Shown here one piece after another: positions 1 through 9,255 of a DNA stretch of 64,000 nt; positions within the stretch are counted from its first letter, which is position 1, and the number at the start of each line of letters is the position of its first letter. This stretch comes from an uncultured Roseicyclus sp. Its GTDB lineage: Bacteria > Pseudomonadota > Alphaproteobacteria > Rhodobacterales > Rhodobacteraceae. The stretch is taken from positions 467,001 through 531,000 of the forward strand of contig CANLXA010000004.1 in NCBI GenBank assembly GCA_947494975.1, in the 5' to 3' direction. A program made the translations under genes and the position numbers. The notes under the pieces are model-generated. The model saw only the letters and a program-made list of their open reading frames with translations. It ran no database searches and was not told where the DNA came from.

Positions 1-844
1 GGATCGGGGGCGCTTTGCCGATGCCTATCATCGCATGAATGAATGCCCCCTCGGGGCGGCTGCCTTGGCCGGCACGTCTTTCCCGATTGACCGGGAGATG
101 ACGGCGAAAGCCCTTGGCTTTGACCGTCCCGCCGCCAATTCGCTCGATGCGGTCTCGGACCGGGATTTCGCGCTGGAGTTCCTCTCTGCCGCGTCGATCT
201 GCGCCATGCACCTGTCGCGCTTTGCGGAGGAGTTGGTGATCTGGTCGTCGGCCCAATTCCGTTTCGTGTCTCTGTCGGACCGGTTCTCTACCGGGTCTTC
301 GATCATGCCGCAGAAGAAGAACCCCGACGCGGCGGAGCTGATCCGCGCCAAGATCGGGCGGATTTTCGGGGCGAATGTCGCGCTCATGACGGTAATGAAG
401 GGCCTGCCGCTCGCCTATTCCAAGGACATGCAGGAGGACAAGGAACAGGTCTTCGACGCCGCTGACAATCTGATGCTGGCTTTAGCGGCGATGGAAGGCA
501 TGGTGGGCGACATGCAGGCGCGTGTGCCGGAGTTGGAGGCCGCGGCGGCCAGCGGATTTTCGACTGCGACGGACCTCGCCGATTGGCTGGTGCACTCGCT
601 CGACATGCCGTTCCGCGATGCCCACCACGTGACCGGCAGCCTCGTGAAACTGGCCGAGGACAAGGGCTGCGACCTGCCGGACCTGTCACTGGACGATATG
701 CAATCGGTCCATGGCGCGATCACGGACGATGTCTTCGGTGTGCTGGGTGTCCATAATTCCGTTGCGTCGCGCACATCCTATGGCGGCACGGCGCCGGTGC
801 GTGTTCGCGAGCAGGTGGCGCGGTGGCAAAAGCTGCTTGGGTAG
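1..844 (+). CDS. argH: argininosuccinate lyase, C-terminal part (5' end outside window)
   Basis: Catalyses the last step of arginine synthesis, splitting argininosuccinate into arginine and fumarate in the cytosol. The open frame enters from the left edge (first full codon at base 2), so about 280 C-terminal residues of a roughly 460-residue enzyme are present. The fumarase/aspartase superfamily signature [11 protein letters not shown], which carries the catalytic serine loop, is intact at about bases 293-325. It is followed by the helical C-terminal domain ending in a TSYGGTAP segment typical of ArgH. The small lipoprotein gene follows after about 100 bases, an arrangement I recall from related Rhodobacteraceae. 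No sign of damage. Confidence 0.97.
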   Translation, partial: DRGRFADAYHRMNECPLGAAALAGTSFPIDREMTAKALGFDRPAANSLDAVSDRDFALEFLSAASICAMHLSRFAEELVIWSSAQFRFVSLSDRFSTGSSIMPQKKNPDAAELIRAKIGRIFGANVALMTVMKGLPLAYSKDMQEDKEQVFDAADNLMLALAAMEGMVGDMQARVPELEAAAASGFSTATDLADWLVHSLDMPFRDAHHVTGSLVKLAEDKGCDLPDLSLDDMQSVHGAITDDVFGVLGVHNSVASRTSYGGTAPVRVREQVARWQKLLG

Positions 845-940
845 AGCCCCGTCCGGGGTCGACGGTGGGTGTGGCCGGTGCCAAGCGGGGTTGTGGCCTT
901 TGGCAAGCCGGGCCAGACTGCCGGTGACAGGAGGTGCCCC

Positions 941-1093
941 ATGGCAAAGTCTCGCATCGCTCTCACGCTGATCATGGCGCTTGCCCTCGCGGCCTGCGGC
1001 GCCGACGGAGAGCCTGAGCGCCCGGATCGCGCGGCGGCGCCCGGCCTTTCGATCACGGGCAGTGTGGAGGTCGGCGTGACGGGATCGCACTGA
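941..1093 (+). CDS. small lipoprotein downstream of argH
   Basis: A 50-residue protein with a hydrophobic signal segment (residues about 5-18) ending in a lipobox LAAC, so Cys19 should be lipidated and the mature part is only about 32 residues, acidic then Gly/Val rich. The start is chosen because a strong Shine-Dalgarno CAGGAGG lies 6 nt upstream of this ATG; longer in-frame versions lack a ribosome site and a lipobox at the right distance. The function is unknown. Short lipoproteins of this type are often found next to argH or lysA in Proteobacteria. It was probably cotranscribed with argH and ends before a hairpin terminator. Confidence 0.75.
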   Translation: MAKSRIALTLIMALALAACGADGEPERPDRAAAPGLSITGSVEVGVTGSH

Positions 1094-1167
1094 GCGTCGC
1101 CGATGGGCAGAAAACCCTGCGCAATGCCAGTTGATCCTGCCCGCATTCGCGCCTAACTTCGTATCTT

Positions 1168-1199
1168 CCCGGCTGGCACCTGCCACGGCCGGGCTTTTA
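1168..1199 (+). terminator. rho-independent terminator before greA
   Basis: Stem CCCGGC plus TGGCA pairs with TGCCA and GCCGGG (one 2-nt bulge, CC loop), followed by CTTTTATTT. It ends the argH-lipoprotein unit; greA begins 30 nt later, so greA probably has its own promoter or relies on readthrough. Confidence 0.7.
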
Positions 1200-1229
1200 T
1201 TTGTTCTCGCTGTCGCAAGGTGTCGACCG

Positions 1230-1700
1230 ATGGAAAAGATCCCGATGACCCCCAAGGGCCTCCACGCCCTGAACGACGAACTCAAGCAGCTCAAGAGCGT
1301 TGAGCGGCCCGCGATCATCAAGGCGATTGCCGAGGCGCGCGAGCATGGCGATCTGTCGGAAAATGCCGAGTACCATTCAGCCAAGGAAAAGCAGTCCTTC
1401 ATCGAGGGGCGGGTCAAGGAACTCGAAAGCATGATCAGCCTGGCCCAGGTAATCGATCCCAAGACCCTCTCGGGCCCGATCAAGTTCGGCGCGACGGTGG
1501 ATCTGGTCGACGAGAACACCGAGGAAGAGAAGACCTACATGATCGTCGGGGAAGCCGAGGCCGATATCGAAAAGGGCCTTCTGAATATCAAATCCCCGCT
1601 GGCCCGTGCCTTGATCGGCAAGGAAGAGGGCGATAGCGTCGAGGTACGCACGCCGGGCGGGTCCAAGGATTACGAGATCGTCAAGGTGTCCTACGTCTGA
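1230..1700 (+). CDS. greA: transcription elongation factor GreA
   Basis: A 156-residue GreA, the usual family length. It rescues backtracked RNA polymerase by inserting its N-terminal coiled coil into the secondary channel and stimulating transcript cleavage. The coiled-coil tip signature [18 protein letters not shown], with the acidic residues that act at the active site, is intact. The C-terminal half is the FKBP-like domain ([17 protein letters not shown]...). The start MEKIPMT is chosen because homologues begin there; an upstream extension of the frame would run through the terminator hairpin. Confidence 0.97.
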   Translation: MEKIPMTPKGLHALNDELKQLKSVERPAIIKAIAEAREHGDLSENAEYHSAKEKQSFIEGRVKELESMISLAQVIDPKTLSGPIKFGATVDLVDENTEEEKTYMIVGEAEADIEKGLLNIKSPLARALIGKEEGDSVEVRTPGGSKDYEIVKVSYV

Positions 1701-1745
1701 TGGGGCGTCGGCGCGCGACGTTGCCGGATAAATATGAGGCAGCCG

Positions 1746-2783
1746 ATGGCGCCCTCTGACCCGCCGCAGCCTGCTGTGGCCCACACTACGCCAACTGCAT
1801 TGGACCTCGGGCTTTATGCCCGGGGGGATACCGGACCGCGGATCACGGCGATCGAGGTTGTGGCGCTGATCGTGTCGATCCTCTGGATCGGGGCGGTGGT
1901 GTTTCTGGGCTTTGGCGGTGGCGAGGGAGAATCTGCGCGCAGTGGGCTCAGCATGCTGCTGTCGATCCTCGCCGTGGTGTTGCCGCTGGCCCTGATCTGG
2001 GTGGCCGCCATGGCCGCGCGTACCGCCCGCGCATTGCGCCACGAGGCCGCGCGGCTTCAAGCCTCCATCGATGCGATGCGCGCGGCCTATGTCGAACAGC
2101 AGCAGCGCCAGTCGATGGAGATGAAGCCGGAACTGGCCCAGAAGCTGGATGATCTGGTGGCCGCCCAACAGGCCGCTGATACGAAGCTGGCCACCTTCAC
2201 CTCCCTGCGAGCCGTCGATCCCGGCGAAATGCGCGCCGTTGTTCCGCCCGCCACCACGGACGCGGCCACACCGCAGCCCGCCCTGGCCCTCGCCCAGGAG
2301 ATTGAGCGCGAACCGATTTCCATCAGTGATTTCATCAAGGCCCTGAATTTTCCGGAAAACGAGCATGACAAGGAAGGGTTCCGCACCCTGCGCCGGGCGC
2401 TGGAAGACCGCGCGACGGAACGCCTGATCCGCGCCAGTCAGGATGTGCTGACCCTGCTGTCACAAGACGGGATCTACATGGACGATCTGCGCCCGGACCG
2501 GGCGCGCCCCGATGTCTGGCGGCGCTTTGCCAAAGGTGACCGGGGGCGGCCCATTGCGGCGCTGGGGGGTATTCACGACCGCTCGTCGCTGGTGCTGGCC
2601 GCGGGGCGGATGCGGAAAGACCCGGTATTCCGCGACGCGGTCCACCACTTCTTGCGCCATTTCGACCGGACCTTCATGGAGTTTGAAAAGAACGCCAGCG
2701 ACGCGGAAATCGCCGGGCTGGCAGACACGCGCACCGCGCGTGCCTTCATGTTGCTGGGTCGGGTAACCGGGACCTTCGACTAG
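1746..2783 (+). CDS. conserved membrane protein with coiled coil, function unknown
   Basis: About 345 residues. A Pro-rich N-terminus is followed by two transmembrane helices (about residues 37-57 and 72-93), then a charged, likely coiled-coil stretch rich in Ala, Arg, Gln and Glu, and a soluble C-terminal domain of about 170 residues (from about EPISISDFIKALNFPENEHDKEG onward, no enzymatic motif seen). An ATG 12 nt upstream is possible, but the chosen ATG has GAGG at 6-nt spacing. I do not recognise the family; proteins with this layout are common hypotheticals in Rhodobacterales. It lies 45 nt after greA and may be cotranscribed with it. Confidence 0.75.
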   Translation: MAPSDPPQPAVAHTTPTALDLGLYARGDTGPRITAIEVVALIVSILWIGAVVFLGFGGGEGESARSGLSMLLSILAVVLPLALIWVAAMAARTARALRHEAARLQASIDAMRAAYVEQQQRQSMEMKPELAQKLDDLVAAQQAADTKLATFTSLRAVDPGEMRAVVPPATTDAATPQPALALAQEIEREPISISDFIKALNFPENEHDKEGFRTLRRALEDRATERLIRASQDVLTLLSQDGIYMDDLRPDRARPDVWRRFAKGDRGRPIAALGGIHDRSSLVLAAGRMRKDPVFRDAVHHFLRHFDRTFMEFEKNASDAEIAGLADTRTARAFMLLGRVTGTFD

Positions 2784-2929
2784 AGGCCCGCGACGGGGGT
2801 GCGGCAGGGCGATGTTTGGCTATGAGTCCAAATGAGACCTTCGCCGAAGCGCCGCGAATGGCGAATGTGAACGCTCAATTCAAACTGTTTCGTGGCTTGT
2901 AGAATTGCGCGTGAACATATCGACTGCCA

Positions 2930-4147
2930 ATGGATGACACGATGAGACGCCCCCTTGCGCTTTCAAATCCGGAGTTGAGAAAGCTCTTATCTGCTCAGGT
3001 GCCAGCGGATTTTGCCGATTGGCTCGACTTTGTGGCAATTGGTGCCTTGTTGGCCTTTAGCTGGAACGCAGAACCGATTGTCTTTGCGGTACTCGCGGTC
3101 AGCATGGGGCTTCCCTATCTTCTTCTTGGGCCCTTCGCGGGTGTGTTGGTGGATCGCATAAACATCCGCGCGGTTCTGATCTGGAGCAATATCGGTCGAG
3201 GTCTGTTCACGGCGTCCTTCTTCTTGGCTCCGGACTGGGTCATTCTGATGGGTCTGATCGCGGCCAGAAGCTCAGTCGACACCTTCTTCACGCCGGCCAA
3301 GCAATCAGCGATCCAAGCTTTGACACGCAAGGCTGAGAGGACAAGCGCCAATGGGCTGAGCCACGCGATCAATCAGGCCTCGAAGATTGTCGCCCCGGCG
3401 GCGGGCGGAGGGCTGTTGATCTGGATCGCACCGCAGAGCGTGTTCTTGCTAAACGCCGCTGTTTCTGTCCTCGCGGCCCTGATGCTGCTCAGGCTTCGCA
3501 ATCTGCCGCGAGGCGCCTCGGATGTGGAGGAACATCCCCCGGGAATGTTTCAGGAGGTCAAAACCGGGCTCCGCGATGTGAGCATCCATCCAGTGCTGCG
3601 CCCCGCAATCCTGATGGTTGCAGCCAGCTTTTTTGCAATGTTCTTCTATGACACACTGATTGCTCCGCTGACGCGTGATCTTGGGTTCACGCAAACCCAC
3701 CTCGGTCTGGCATTGGCGGCGGTCGGGGCGGGGGGTGTTCTAAGCGCTGTCGTGTTGAGCTATCTTCCCGACTTGCGGCGCCCCTTCCTTTGGATCGCGG
3801 TCGGCTCGTTCATCGGCGGCTCCGCGGTTGCGTTTCTGGGGCTGACGGAAATGCGTGATGAGACGATTGGCCTGATCGTTTTCATATCCCTGTTTGGGTT
3901 GCTCGGCGTAACCTCTGCGATGAAGGTTGTCCCCTTTCGGACGATTGTGCAAAACTCTGTGCCGCCAAACCGCATAGGGCGTGTCACCGCGTTGAGTGAA
4001 GCGGCCAACACCATCGCGCTTCTGTTTGCGCCTTTCATTGGCGCAGCAATCGCCTCGGTGACATCGATTGGTACGGCCTTTGTATGCGGCGGTGCTGTGA
4101 TGCTCTTGGTTGCAATCAAGGCATTAACGATGCGCAATCATCGATAG
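2930..4147 (+). CDS. MFS transporter, EntS/MFS_3-like exporter
   Basis: A 405-residue major facilitator with about 11-12 hydrophobic helices. The N-terminal half has FAGVLVDRINIRAVLIWSNIGRG, the loop 2-3 MFS signature as found in the MFS_3 (enterobactin exporter EntS-like) group, so export of a small molecule is likely though the substrate is unknown. No good ribosome site precedes either candidate ATG (2930 or 2942). Codons are visibly less GC-rich at third positions than in neighbouring genes, and the flanking spacers are AT-richer, which fits later acquisition. It stands alone between a rightward and a leftward operon. Confidence 0.85.
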   Translation: MDDTMRRPLALSNPELRKLLSAQVPADFADWLDFVAIGALLAFSWNAEPIVFAVLAVSMGLPYLLLGPFAGVLVDRINIRAVLIWSNIGRGLFTASFFLAPDWVILMGLIAARSSVDTFFTPAKQSAIQALTRKAERTSANGLSHAINQASKIVAPAAGGGLLIWIAPQSVFLLNAAVSVLAALMLLRLRNLPRGASDVEEHPPGMFQEVKTGLRDVSIHPVLRPAILMVAASFFAMFFYDTLIAPLTRDLGFTQTHLGLALAAVGAGGVLSAVVLSYLPDLRRPFLWIAVGSFIGGSAVAFLGLTEMRDETIGLIVFISLFGLLGVTSAMKVVPFRTIVQNSVPPNRIGRVTALSEAANTIALLFAPFIGAAIASVTSIGTAFVCGGAVMLLVAIKALTMRNHR

Positions 4148-4275
4148 CGAACGGGCTGTCCGCAAGCAGACACCAACCAAACGTCCGCCGTGTCCGCACA
4201 GCTGCAAATCCAACTGTCCTGCCGCCGCAGCGCCCGCTGCCGTTCCCTGCGGGCGGCAGCCTCGGCCGTGCGGTA

Positions 4276-4899
4276 TCAATTCCGCGGCGGGCGGGATTTG
4301 TAGACCGGGAGGCTCCATCCGAACAGAAGCGATCCGGCGCGCAGGGCGAAGGTTGTGGCGATGCAGGCCAAAGGTGGGGCCAGCGGGTGGGGTAGGACAG
4401 CCGCCGCGATCAGGGCGGCGCCCGCGCCCGCGAAGGCCGTTGTCACGTAAAGCTCGCCCTGTTTGAGAACCAGCGGAACCTCGTTGGCCACAACGTCGCG
4501 CATCAGCCCGCCGAAGGTGCCCGTGGCGATTCCCATCACGACAACCACCGGCATGCTGGCGCCCATGCTGCGGGCCACGGCGACGCCTGCGGCCACGGCG
4601 ATGGCTAGCGCCGCCGCATCAAGCCAGATCAACCACTTCAGACGGCTTTCCAGCAGATGCGCCGTGAAGAAGACAAGCACCGCCGCGGCCGCCGCGATAC
4701 CAAGCGGCGTTGGGTCGGCCATCCAGAAGACCGGGTCCCGGTCCAGCAGCAGATCGCGCAAAGTGCCGCCGCCTACCGCTGTCAGGCTCGCGAAGAAGAT
4801 GAAGCCCACGATATCGAGCTGCGCGGGTGAGGCTGCGAGCGCCCCGGTCAGCGCGAAGATCAGGACCGAGCCGTAATCGAGAGCAAGCGCAATGCTCAT
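4276..4899 (-). CDS. TRIC/UPF0126-family trimeric cation channel homologue
   Basis: A 207-residue membrane protein with seven predicted helices and an internal duplication: two GG(x)xxRD motifs, AVGGGTLRD (residues about 41-49) and GTFGGLMRD (about 127-135), one per half. This is the hallmark of the prokaryotic TRIC (YadS/YicG, UPF0126) family, whose members form trimeric potassium-permeable pores in the inner membrane. The start overlaps the rnhA stop in an ATGA arrangement, so it is translationally coupled as the last gene of a four-gene leftward unit. Confidence 0.88.
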   Translation of the reverse strand: MSIALALDYGSVLIFALTGALAASPAQLDIVGFIFFASLTAVGGGTLRDLLLDRDPVFWMADPTPLGIAAAAAVLVFFTAHLLESRLKWLIWLDAAALAIAVAAGVAVARSMGASMPVVVVMGIATGTFGGLMRDVVANEVPLVLKQGELYVTTAFAGAGAALIAAAVLPHPLAPPLACIATTFALRAGSLLFGWSLPVYKSRPPRN

Positions 4900-5345
4900 T
4901 TGAACGGCGCCATCCCTGTGCGGGCCAACTCATCGGCGCGTTCATTTTCGGGATGGCCCGCATGGCCCTTGACCCATTCCCACGTTACATCGTGGCGGGC
5001 TTGCGCCTCATCCAGGCGTTGCCAGAGGTCGACATTCTTGACAGGCTTCTTGGTCGAGGTTTTCCAGCCGTTTCGCTTCCATCCATGGAGCCACCCGGTG
5101 ATGCCATTCTTCACATAGGCACTGTCGGTGATGATCGTCAGTTTCGACGGCCGCTCCAGCGCCTCCAGCGCCGAGATCGCGGCCAGAAGCTCCATCCGAT
5201 TGTTGGTGGTGTCGGCCTCGCCGCCCTTCAATTCCCGCTCCTTCAGGATCGTATCGCCGTCCTTGGCCAGCATCAGCGCGCCCCAGCCGCCGGGGCCGGG
5301 ATTGCCGGAGCAGGCGCCATCGGTATAGGCGAACAGATCAGGCAT
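4896..5345 (-). CDS. rnhA: ribonuclease HI
   Basis: A 149-residue RNase HI that removes RNA from RNA-DNA hybrids. The catalytic residues are visible: D9 ([12 protein letters not shown]), E52 (NNRMELLA), D74 (ITDSAYV) and D138 (NERADELA), with the KGHAGH loop at 126-131. The basic-protrusion region is present around residues 85-105. The length is standard. Its 5' end overlaps the upstream methyltransferase by 8 nt and its 3' end overlaps the channel gene by 4 nt, so expression is coupled. Confidence 0.97.
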   Translation of the reverse strand: MPDLFAYTDGACSGNPGPGGWGALMLAKDGDTILKERELKGGEADTTNNRMELLAAISALEALERPSKLTIITDSAYVKNGITGWLHGWKRNGWKTSTKKPVKNVDLWQRLDEAQARHDVTWEWVKGHAGHPENERADELARTGMAPFK

Positions 5346-5937
5346 GTGTCGGCTTCACCGCATGGAGCAGGATGAACGGATCGACGGAGCCGGAAAAGCC
5401 CGCCTCCTTGCCGGTTTCGCGGTGGGTGATGCGCAGGCCCAGATCGGTCAGCATCGCTTCGAATTCCGCATCGGTGAAGTAGCTGTAGCGCCGCCCCAGA
5501 TCGTCACGTCCCTCCCCGCTGCCGGTTTTCATGCCGAGAAAGAAGGCACCGCCCGGTTTCAGCGCGTGGGCGAGGGCTGCAAGGTGGCGCGGGATATCCG
5601 CGCGAGGGGCGTGGAGCAGACTGAAACTGGCCCAGATGCCGTCATAGAGCGCCTCACCCACGATATCGTCGAACGTGGCGAGCCGGGCGGGCACGCCCCT
5701 GGCGCGGGCCGCGTCCACAAAGGCCTGCGTCGCATCGATGGCGTCGACATTGTGCCCTTCGGCGATCATCGCGGCCGCATGGAGGCCGGGGCCGGACCCC
5801 ACATCAAGGATATCGGCGTGGTCGGGCAGGGCGGAGAGGAAGGTTTCTATCGCCCGCGCCTGGGTCGGCGAGATGCCGAGATCGGCGTAGCCTTCGGCCT
5901 TGGATTGATAAACAGCGATGGTCTCACGATCTGTCAT
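5338..5937 (-). CDS. class I SAM-dependent methyltransferase
   Basis: A 199-residue Rossmann-fold methyltransferase. Motif I is [15 protein letters not shown] (about residues 43-57), the acidic residue of motif II is in VDAIDATQ (about 67), and the motif IV region is [14 protein letters not shown]. The substrate is unknown; it resembles UbiE/tellurite-resistance-like small methyltransferases. The start MTDRET is chosen because it overlaps the stop of the upstream DUF3429 gene by 4 nt; a longer frame exists only inside that gene. Confidence 0.88.
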   Translation of the reverse strand: MTDRETIAVYQSKAEGYADLGISPTQARAIETFLSALPDHADILDVGSGPGLHAAAMIAEGHNVDAIDATQAFVDAARARGVPARLATFDDIVGEALYDGIWASFSLLHAPRADIPRHLAALAHALKPGGAFFLGMKTGSGEGRDDLGRRYSYFTDAEFEAMLTDLGLRITHRETGKEAGFSGSVDPFILLHAVKPTHA

Positions 5938-6392
5938 GGCAAAAAGAGGAACCCTATGGCGAGGCAAAACACAACCACGCCTGTCAGGAGCAGACGCAGG
6001 GGCATCCACCAGCCCGGCGCGATGCCGTGGCGCGCACAGGTGTAATCGATCAGGAGAAGGCTGACGAATCCGCCGATCAGCGCAAGGATTTGGATCCTGT
6101 CTGAGTGTGCGGTGAAGAAGAAGATCCACAATGCGGGTGTGACGGAGAGCGCAAGGCCAATCGGCATCCACGGATCACCCGCCTTGGCGGCGAACCCCCA
6201 GATCACACCGGCCATGAAACTGAGGATGATCGTGCCGTAGGTGATCAGCAGAGACGAACCGACAAAAACCGGATCGAGTGCCGGAACAGGCATGTATTCC
6301 AGCAATAGGCTGACCGAACTGGATGCGCCCCACAGGAAGGGGATCAGGCCCGCAAGGCCAAGGATCAGGGCGGATGTGGGGATGCGTGTCAT
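5934..6392 (-). CDS. DUF3429 inner-membrane protein
   Basis: A 152-residue, very hydrophobic protein with about five helices and the motif SFMAGVIWG, which matches my memory of the DUF3429 family, uncharacterised membrane proteins of Proteobacteria. It is the first gene of the unit DUF3429-methyltransferase-rnhA-channel, with every junction overlapping. Only a weak ribosome site (AGGCGCCC) precedes the ATG. No function can be assigned. Confidence 0.8.
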   Translation of the reverse strand: MTRIPTSALILGLAGLIPFLWGASSSVSLLLEYMPVPALDPVFVGSSLLITYGTIILSFMAGVIWGFAAKAGDPWMPIGLALSVTPALWIFFFTAHSDRIQILALIGGFVSLLLIDYTCARHGIAPGWWMPLRLLLTGVVVFCLAIGFLFLP

Positions 6393-6551
6393 GGGCGCCT
6401 ATGTGGCGCGGTCGGTGCGGATCGGCAAGGGCCCTGACATGGGCGCGCTTCAGTGATCCGGTCTGCCTGTTGGGCCGACATTCGGGTGGTGTGTAATGCG
6501 TGGACGGGCCGGGTTGAGGCTGAATTGAATGACCGGTAACAGAGCTGCCGG

Positions 6552-7166
6552 TCAGGCGCGTTCGAGGGCGAGGCGTCCGGCCAGCAGGGCGAAGATGGCC
6601 GCGAAGGAGCGGTTCATCCAGGCCATGATGCGCGCCGAGCCGAGGATCCAATCCCGCGCCTGGGCGGCGAAGAGGCCGTAGAGGACGAAGACTGCAAATG
6701 TCATGGCCATGAAGATCCCGCCGAGGATGAGTGTTTCCTGTGTGACCGTGGCCGGGTTGCCGCTCAAGAACGGCGTCAGTAGCGATAGAAAGAAGATCGA
6801 GAGTTTGGGGTTGAGAATGTTGATGAGCGCGCCGCGCCGCGCGATGGCGATGCCGGGCTCCTGCTGGGTACTTGGCTCCAGATTCAGGGCGCCGCCGGAT
6901 TTCAGCGCGGAATATGCGAGGTAAAGCAGGTAGGCCACGCCAAGAAACTTCACGATATTGAACAGCAGCGCGGATGTGTGAAGCACCGCGGCCAGGCCCA
7001 ATGTCGCCGCCAGAAGGTGCGGCACGATCCCGAAGGTACAGCCAAGTGCCGCCCATAACGCTGCCCTGCGCCCGCGCCCCAGGCCGAGAGCGAGCGTGTA
7101 GAGGACACCGGTGCCGGGCGCGATCACCACGACCAAGGCCGTCAGAAGGAACTGGGCAGAAATCAT
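6552..7166 (-). CDS. LysE/RhtB-family exporter
   Basis: A 204-residue inner-membrane protein with about six helices. Family features are the N-terminal VIAPGTGVLYTLALGLGRGRRAAL, the middle ALKSGG segment, and the conserved NPKLSIFFLSLLTPF motif before the second helix block. Members export amino acids such as lysine, homoserine or threonine; which one here cannot be told. The start overlaps the stop of the upstream PPOX-fold gene by 4 nt (ATGA). Confidence 0.9.
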   Translation of the reverse strand: MISAQFLLTALVVVIAPGTGVLYTLALGLGRGRRAALWAALGCTFGIVPHLLAATLGLAAVLHTSALLFNIVKFLGVAYLLYLAYSALKSGGALNLEPSTQQEPGIAIARRGALINILNPKLSIFFLSLLTPFLSGNPATVTQETLILGGIFMAMTFAVFVLYGLFAAQARDWILGSARIMAWMNRSFAAIFALLAGRLALERA

Positions 7167-7636
7167 GGGATCGGCCTTTCGGGCTTGGCCAGCGCAGGGC
7201 CAGTTCGGAAGAAGCTGACATCGTTGGTGAAAATCGACGCGGGTGCAAGGCGGATCAGTCGCCCGTCCGGATCGTCGATGCGCGCGACGGTTTCGACGAA
7301 CCAGCTGTTTTGCTGGTCCTCAGGCCCCAGATAGCGGCCCAGGAGACGGCGGAAGAGCGCGGTATCCATTGGCTCGACGCTGGCCGCGCCGCGCAGGCCG
7401 ACATGGCGCAGGATACCCGATGCATTGTCGTAGTCCACGATTTCGACGGCGACATGAGGGGTCCGGGTGATCCGCTTCGCAGTACTGGACCCGGCATCTG
7501 ATAGCATCCAGAGCACGTTGGCCTCCCACGCAAACCAGACCGGCGCGTTGCGGGGCTCCCCCTGCGCGCTGATTGTTGCAAGGTTGGCCATGAGGGGACG
7601 GGAGAGGACAATCTCGGGATCGAATTCCGTGGGCAT
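7163..7636 (-). CDS. pyridoxamine 5'-phosphate oxidase-fold flavin-binding protein
   Basis: A 157-residue split-barrel protein. The N-terminal block RPLMANLATISAQGEPRNAPVWFAWEANVLWMLS is characteristic of the PPOX/F420-type class (strand with xxATxxxxGxPxxxPVWF). It may bind FMN, F420 or heme; the exact reaction is not deducible. It lies directly upstream of the LysE-type exporter with a 4-nt overlap and is separated by 51 nt from a leftward acetyltransferase gene. Confidence 0.85.
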   Translation of the reverse strand: MPTEFDPEIVLSRPLMANLATISAQGEPRNAPVWFAWEANVLWMLSDAGSSTAKRITRTPHVAVEIVDYDNASGILRHVGLRGAASVEPMDTALFRRLLGRYLGPEDQQNSWFVETVARIDDPDGRLIRLAPASIFTNDVSFFRTGPALAKPERPIP

Positions 7637-7687
7637 GGGGCACCTTCAGATTGGAGCGGAGGGCGGGGCGCAGGCGTTACACGTCAA

Positions 7688-8098
7688 TCATTCGACAAAT
7701 CGTGTCATGCCGGGCCCGAGTTGGTTGGTGGGGCGTGGCGTGAACCCTGCTGATATGTAGAGTTCTTCAGCGCCCTTGGCAGCCATCAGCCCGATTGTGG
7801 CCCCCGGCGCGGCCAAGGGGCCAATCTCGGACAGCAGTCGATCGACAATCGCGCGCCCGATGCCTTGGCGGCGAAACTCGGGCGCGACGATGATGTCTTG
7901 CAGGTAGAAATAGAGCGCGCCGTCCCCGACGACGCGGCCCACCGCCACAAGGGTCTCGCCGTGGTGGCCGGTGACGATGGCCGTCGATGTGGCGAGGGCG
8001 CGGCGGGCGGTCTCAACGGAGATCGTGCCCCAGCCGCAGGCCGAGCGCAGGGCGACAAACGCCTGGGGGTCAGGGGCCAGATTGGTTAGCGGGATCAT
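7688..8098 (-). CDS. GNAT-family N-acetyltransferase
   Basis: A 136-residue GNAT protein. Motif A, the acetyl-CoA pyrophosphate loop, is FRRQGIGRAIVDRLL (R/QxxGxG/A), preceded by the strand LYFYLQDIIVAPE; the C-terminal EELYISAGF completes the fold. The acceptor substrate is unknown. The start MIPLTN is chosen because GGGGGA lies just upstream at good spacing; a much longer frame runs into non-coding DNA. Confidence 0.88.
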   Translation of the reverse strand: MIPLTNLAPDPQAFVALRSACGWGTISVETARRALATSTAIVTGHHGETLVAVGRVVGDGALYFYLQDIIVAPEFRRQGIGRAIVDRLLSEIGPLAAPGATIGLMAAKGAEELYISAGFTPRPTNQLGPGMTRFVE

Positions 8099-8583
8099 GC
8101 GTTCCCCCGTAGGGTGGAGAGGGCGCTGGTCGGCGGTTGGCGGGAGATCAGGCGGATGTGCATTCCGGCAGAATTGGCCGGGAGGGCCGAGAGGCGCAAG
8201 TGGGGTGCCGGGAAAGGTCCGAAAATGGTCAAACCCACCGTGACGGCGACGCCGTATCTTAGGCTGCTCAACATCCCGGATTTGGTCCAGATAACCGGTG
8301 AGAAGAGCAATTGGAGATTGGTGTTTTCCGGTCAAAACGGATACCAGCATCGATGCCGCAACACCAGGCGTGGTCGGGATTGCCACCAAAACGTACCAAA
8401 AAGGCGGAACCTCTGCCCGGTTTACGGGTTTCCTTACCTAAATGTGATTGGAATCGGGGCTTTGGGGACTTGTCCACAGGCACCCCAACGCAAACAATGA
8501 CATCAGCCGATTCTATTCGGTGAATCAGCGCGCAGATCGCGCGGACACCGAATTGACCGAAGACGATCCGAAGGACGACAGAT
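8099..8583. other. 485-nt intergenic region, no gene recognised
   Basis: Between the divergent acetyltransferase and L,D-transpeptidase genes. Short open frames exist on both strands but have no ribosome site, no recognisable composition and overlap one another. The right half (8320-8583) is AT-richer than the surroundings and must hold the transpeptidase promoter, but I cannot point to a convincing -35/-10 pair. A small RNA cannot be excluded. Confidence 0.4.
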
Positions 8584-9204
8584 ATGCTCAGCCGCCGCCA
8601 TTTCATAATCACGACTGCCACGATGTTCTCGGCCCCGCTGGCGACATCCGCGCTGGCTCAGGATGCCGTGGGTATCGAATTCGACGAGGCCATTGAACAG
8701 GCCAGTCCCGGCGGGAACAACCCGTGGGGGCTGCATTCCCGCTTCATGCCACAGCGGGTGGCCCACAATCCCGGCCTCACCCCAGGTAATATTCATGTCG
8801 ATCCAACCGCGCGCTATCTTTACCACATCGGCTCGGACGGAACCGCGATGCGCTATGGCGTGGCCGTGGGTCGCGCGGGTCTCTATCAGCCCGGCAATTT
8901 CCGTATTCAGCGTGTGGTCGAATGGCCGTCCTGGACACCGACCGCCAACATGATCGCCCGGGAACCTCATATCTACGCCCAGTATGCGGGCGGCGTTCCC
9001 GGTGGGCCGGACAATCCGCTCGGCGCGCGCGCGCTCTACCTGTATGCCGGTGGTCGCGATACGTATCTGCGAATCCACGGCACGCCGCAGCCATGGTCGA
9101 TCGGCACCTCGGCATCGTCGGGTTGTGTGCGTCTGGTCAACGACCACGTGATTCAACTGGCCGAGCAAGTGAACCCCGGCAGTCGCGCCATCCTGCACAG
9201 CTGA
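8584..9204 (+). CDS. L,D-transpeptidase (YkuD domain), secreted
   Basis: A 206-residue peptidoglycan-modifying enzyme of the envelope. It makes 3-3 cross-links or attaches proteins to the cell wall. The N-terminus SRRHF followed by a hydrophobic run and ALA|QD looks like a Tat-type or long Sec signal peptide. The catalytic motif HGTPQPWSIGTSASSGCVRL gives His165 and nucleophile Cys181 with the conserved Gly and Arg. The start lies 5 nt or more after GGACGAC. It stands alone, with a short hairpin (GCACCGGCGTGGGG region) before the convergent next gene. Confidence 0.92.
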   Translation: MLSRRHFIITTATMFSAPLATSALAQDAVGIEFDEAIEQASPGGNNPWGLHSRFMPQRVAHNPGLTPGNIHVDPTARYLYHIGSDGTAMRYGVAVGRAGLYQPGNFRIQRVVEWPSWTPTANMIAREPHIYAQYAGGVPGGPDNPLGARALYLYAGGRDTYLRIHGTPQPWSIGTSASSGCVRLVNDHVIQLAEQVNPGSRAILHS

Positions 9205-9255
9205 AGCTGCCGACCCGCACGTATTTCCATACCCCTGCGCCACCGGCGTGGGGGT

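Noticed and set aside
1132-1165. TGATCC at 1132 as another ECF11 promoter
   Set aside because: The second box at 16-17 nt is TAACTT, not CGTA, and the site lies before a terminator, so there is nothing for it to drive except greA; kept out of the feature list.
4236-4260. GCTGCCG...CGGCAGC hairpin between the MFS and channel genes as a terminator
   Set aside because: A 7-bp stem with an 11-nt loop but no T run on either strand.
8268-8621. A frame of 117 codons on the minus strand upstream of the transpeptidase
   Set aside because: It would cover the whole transpeptidase promoter, lacks a ribosome site and resembles nothing.
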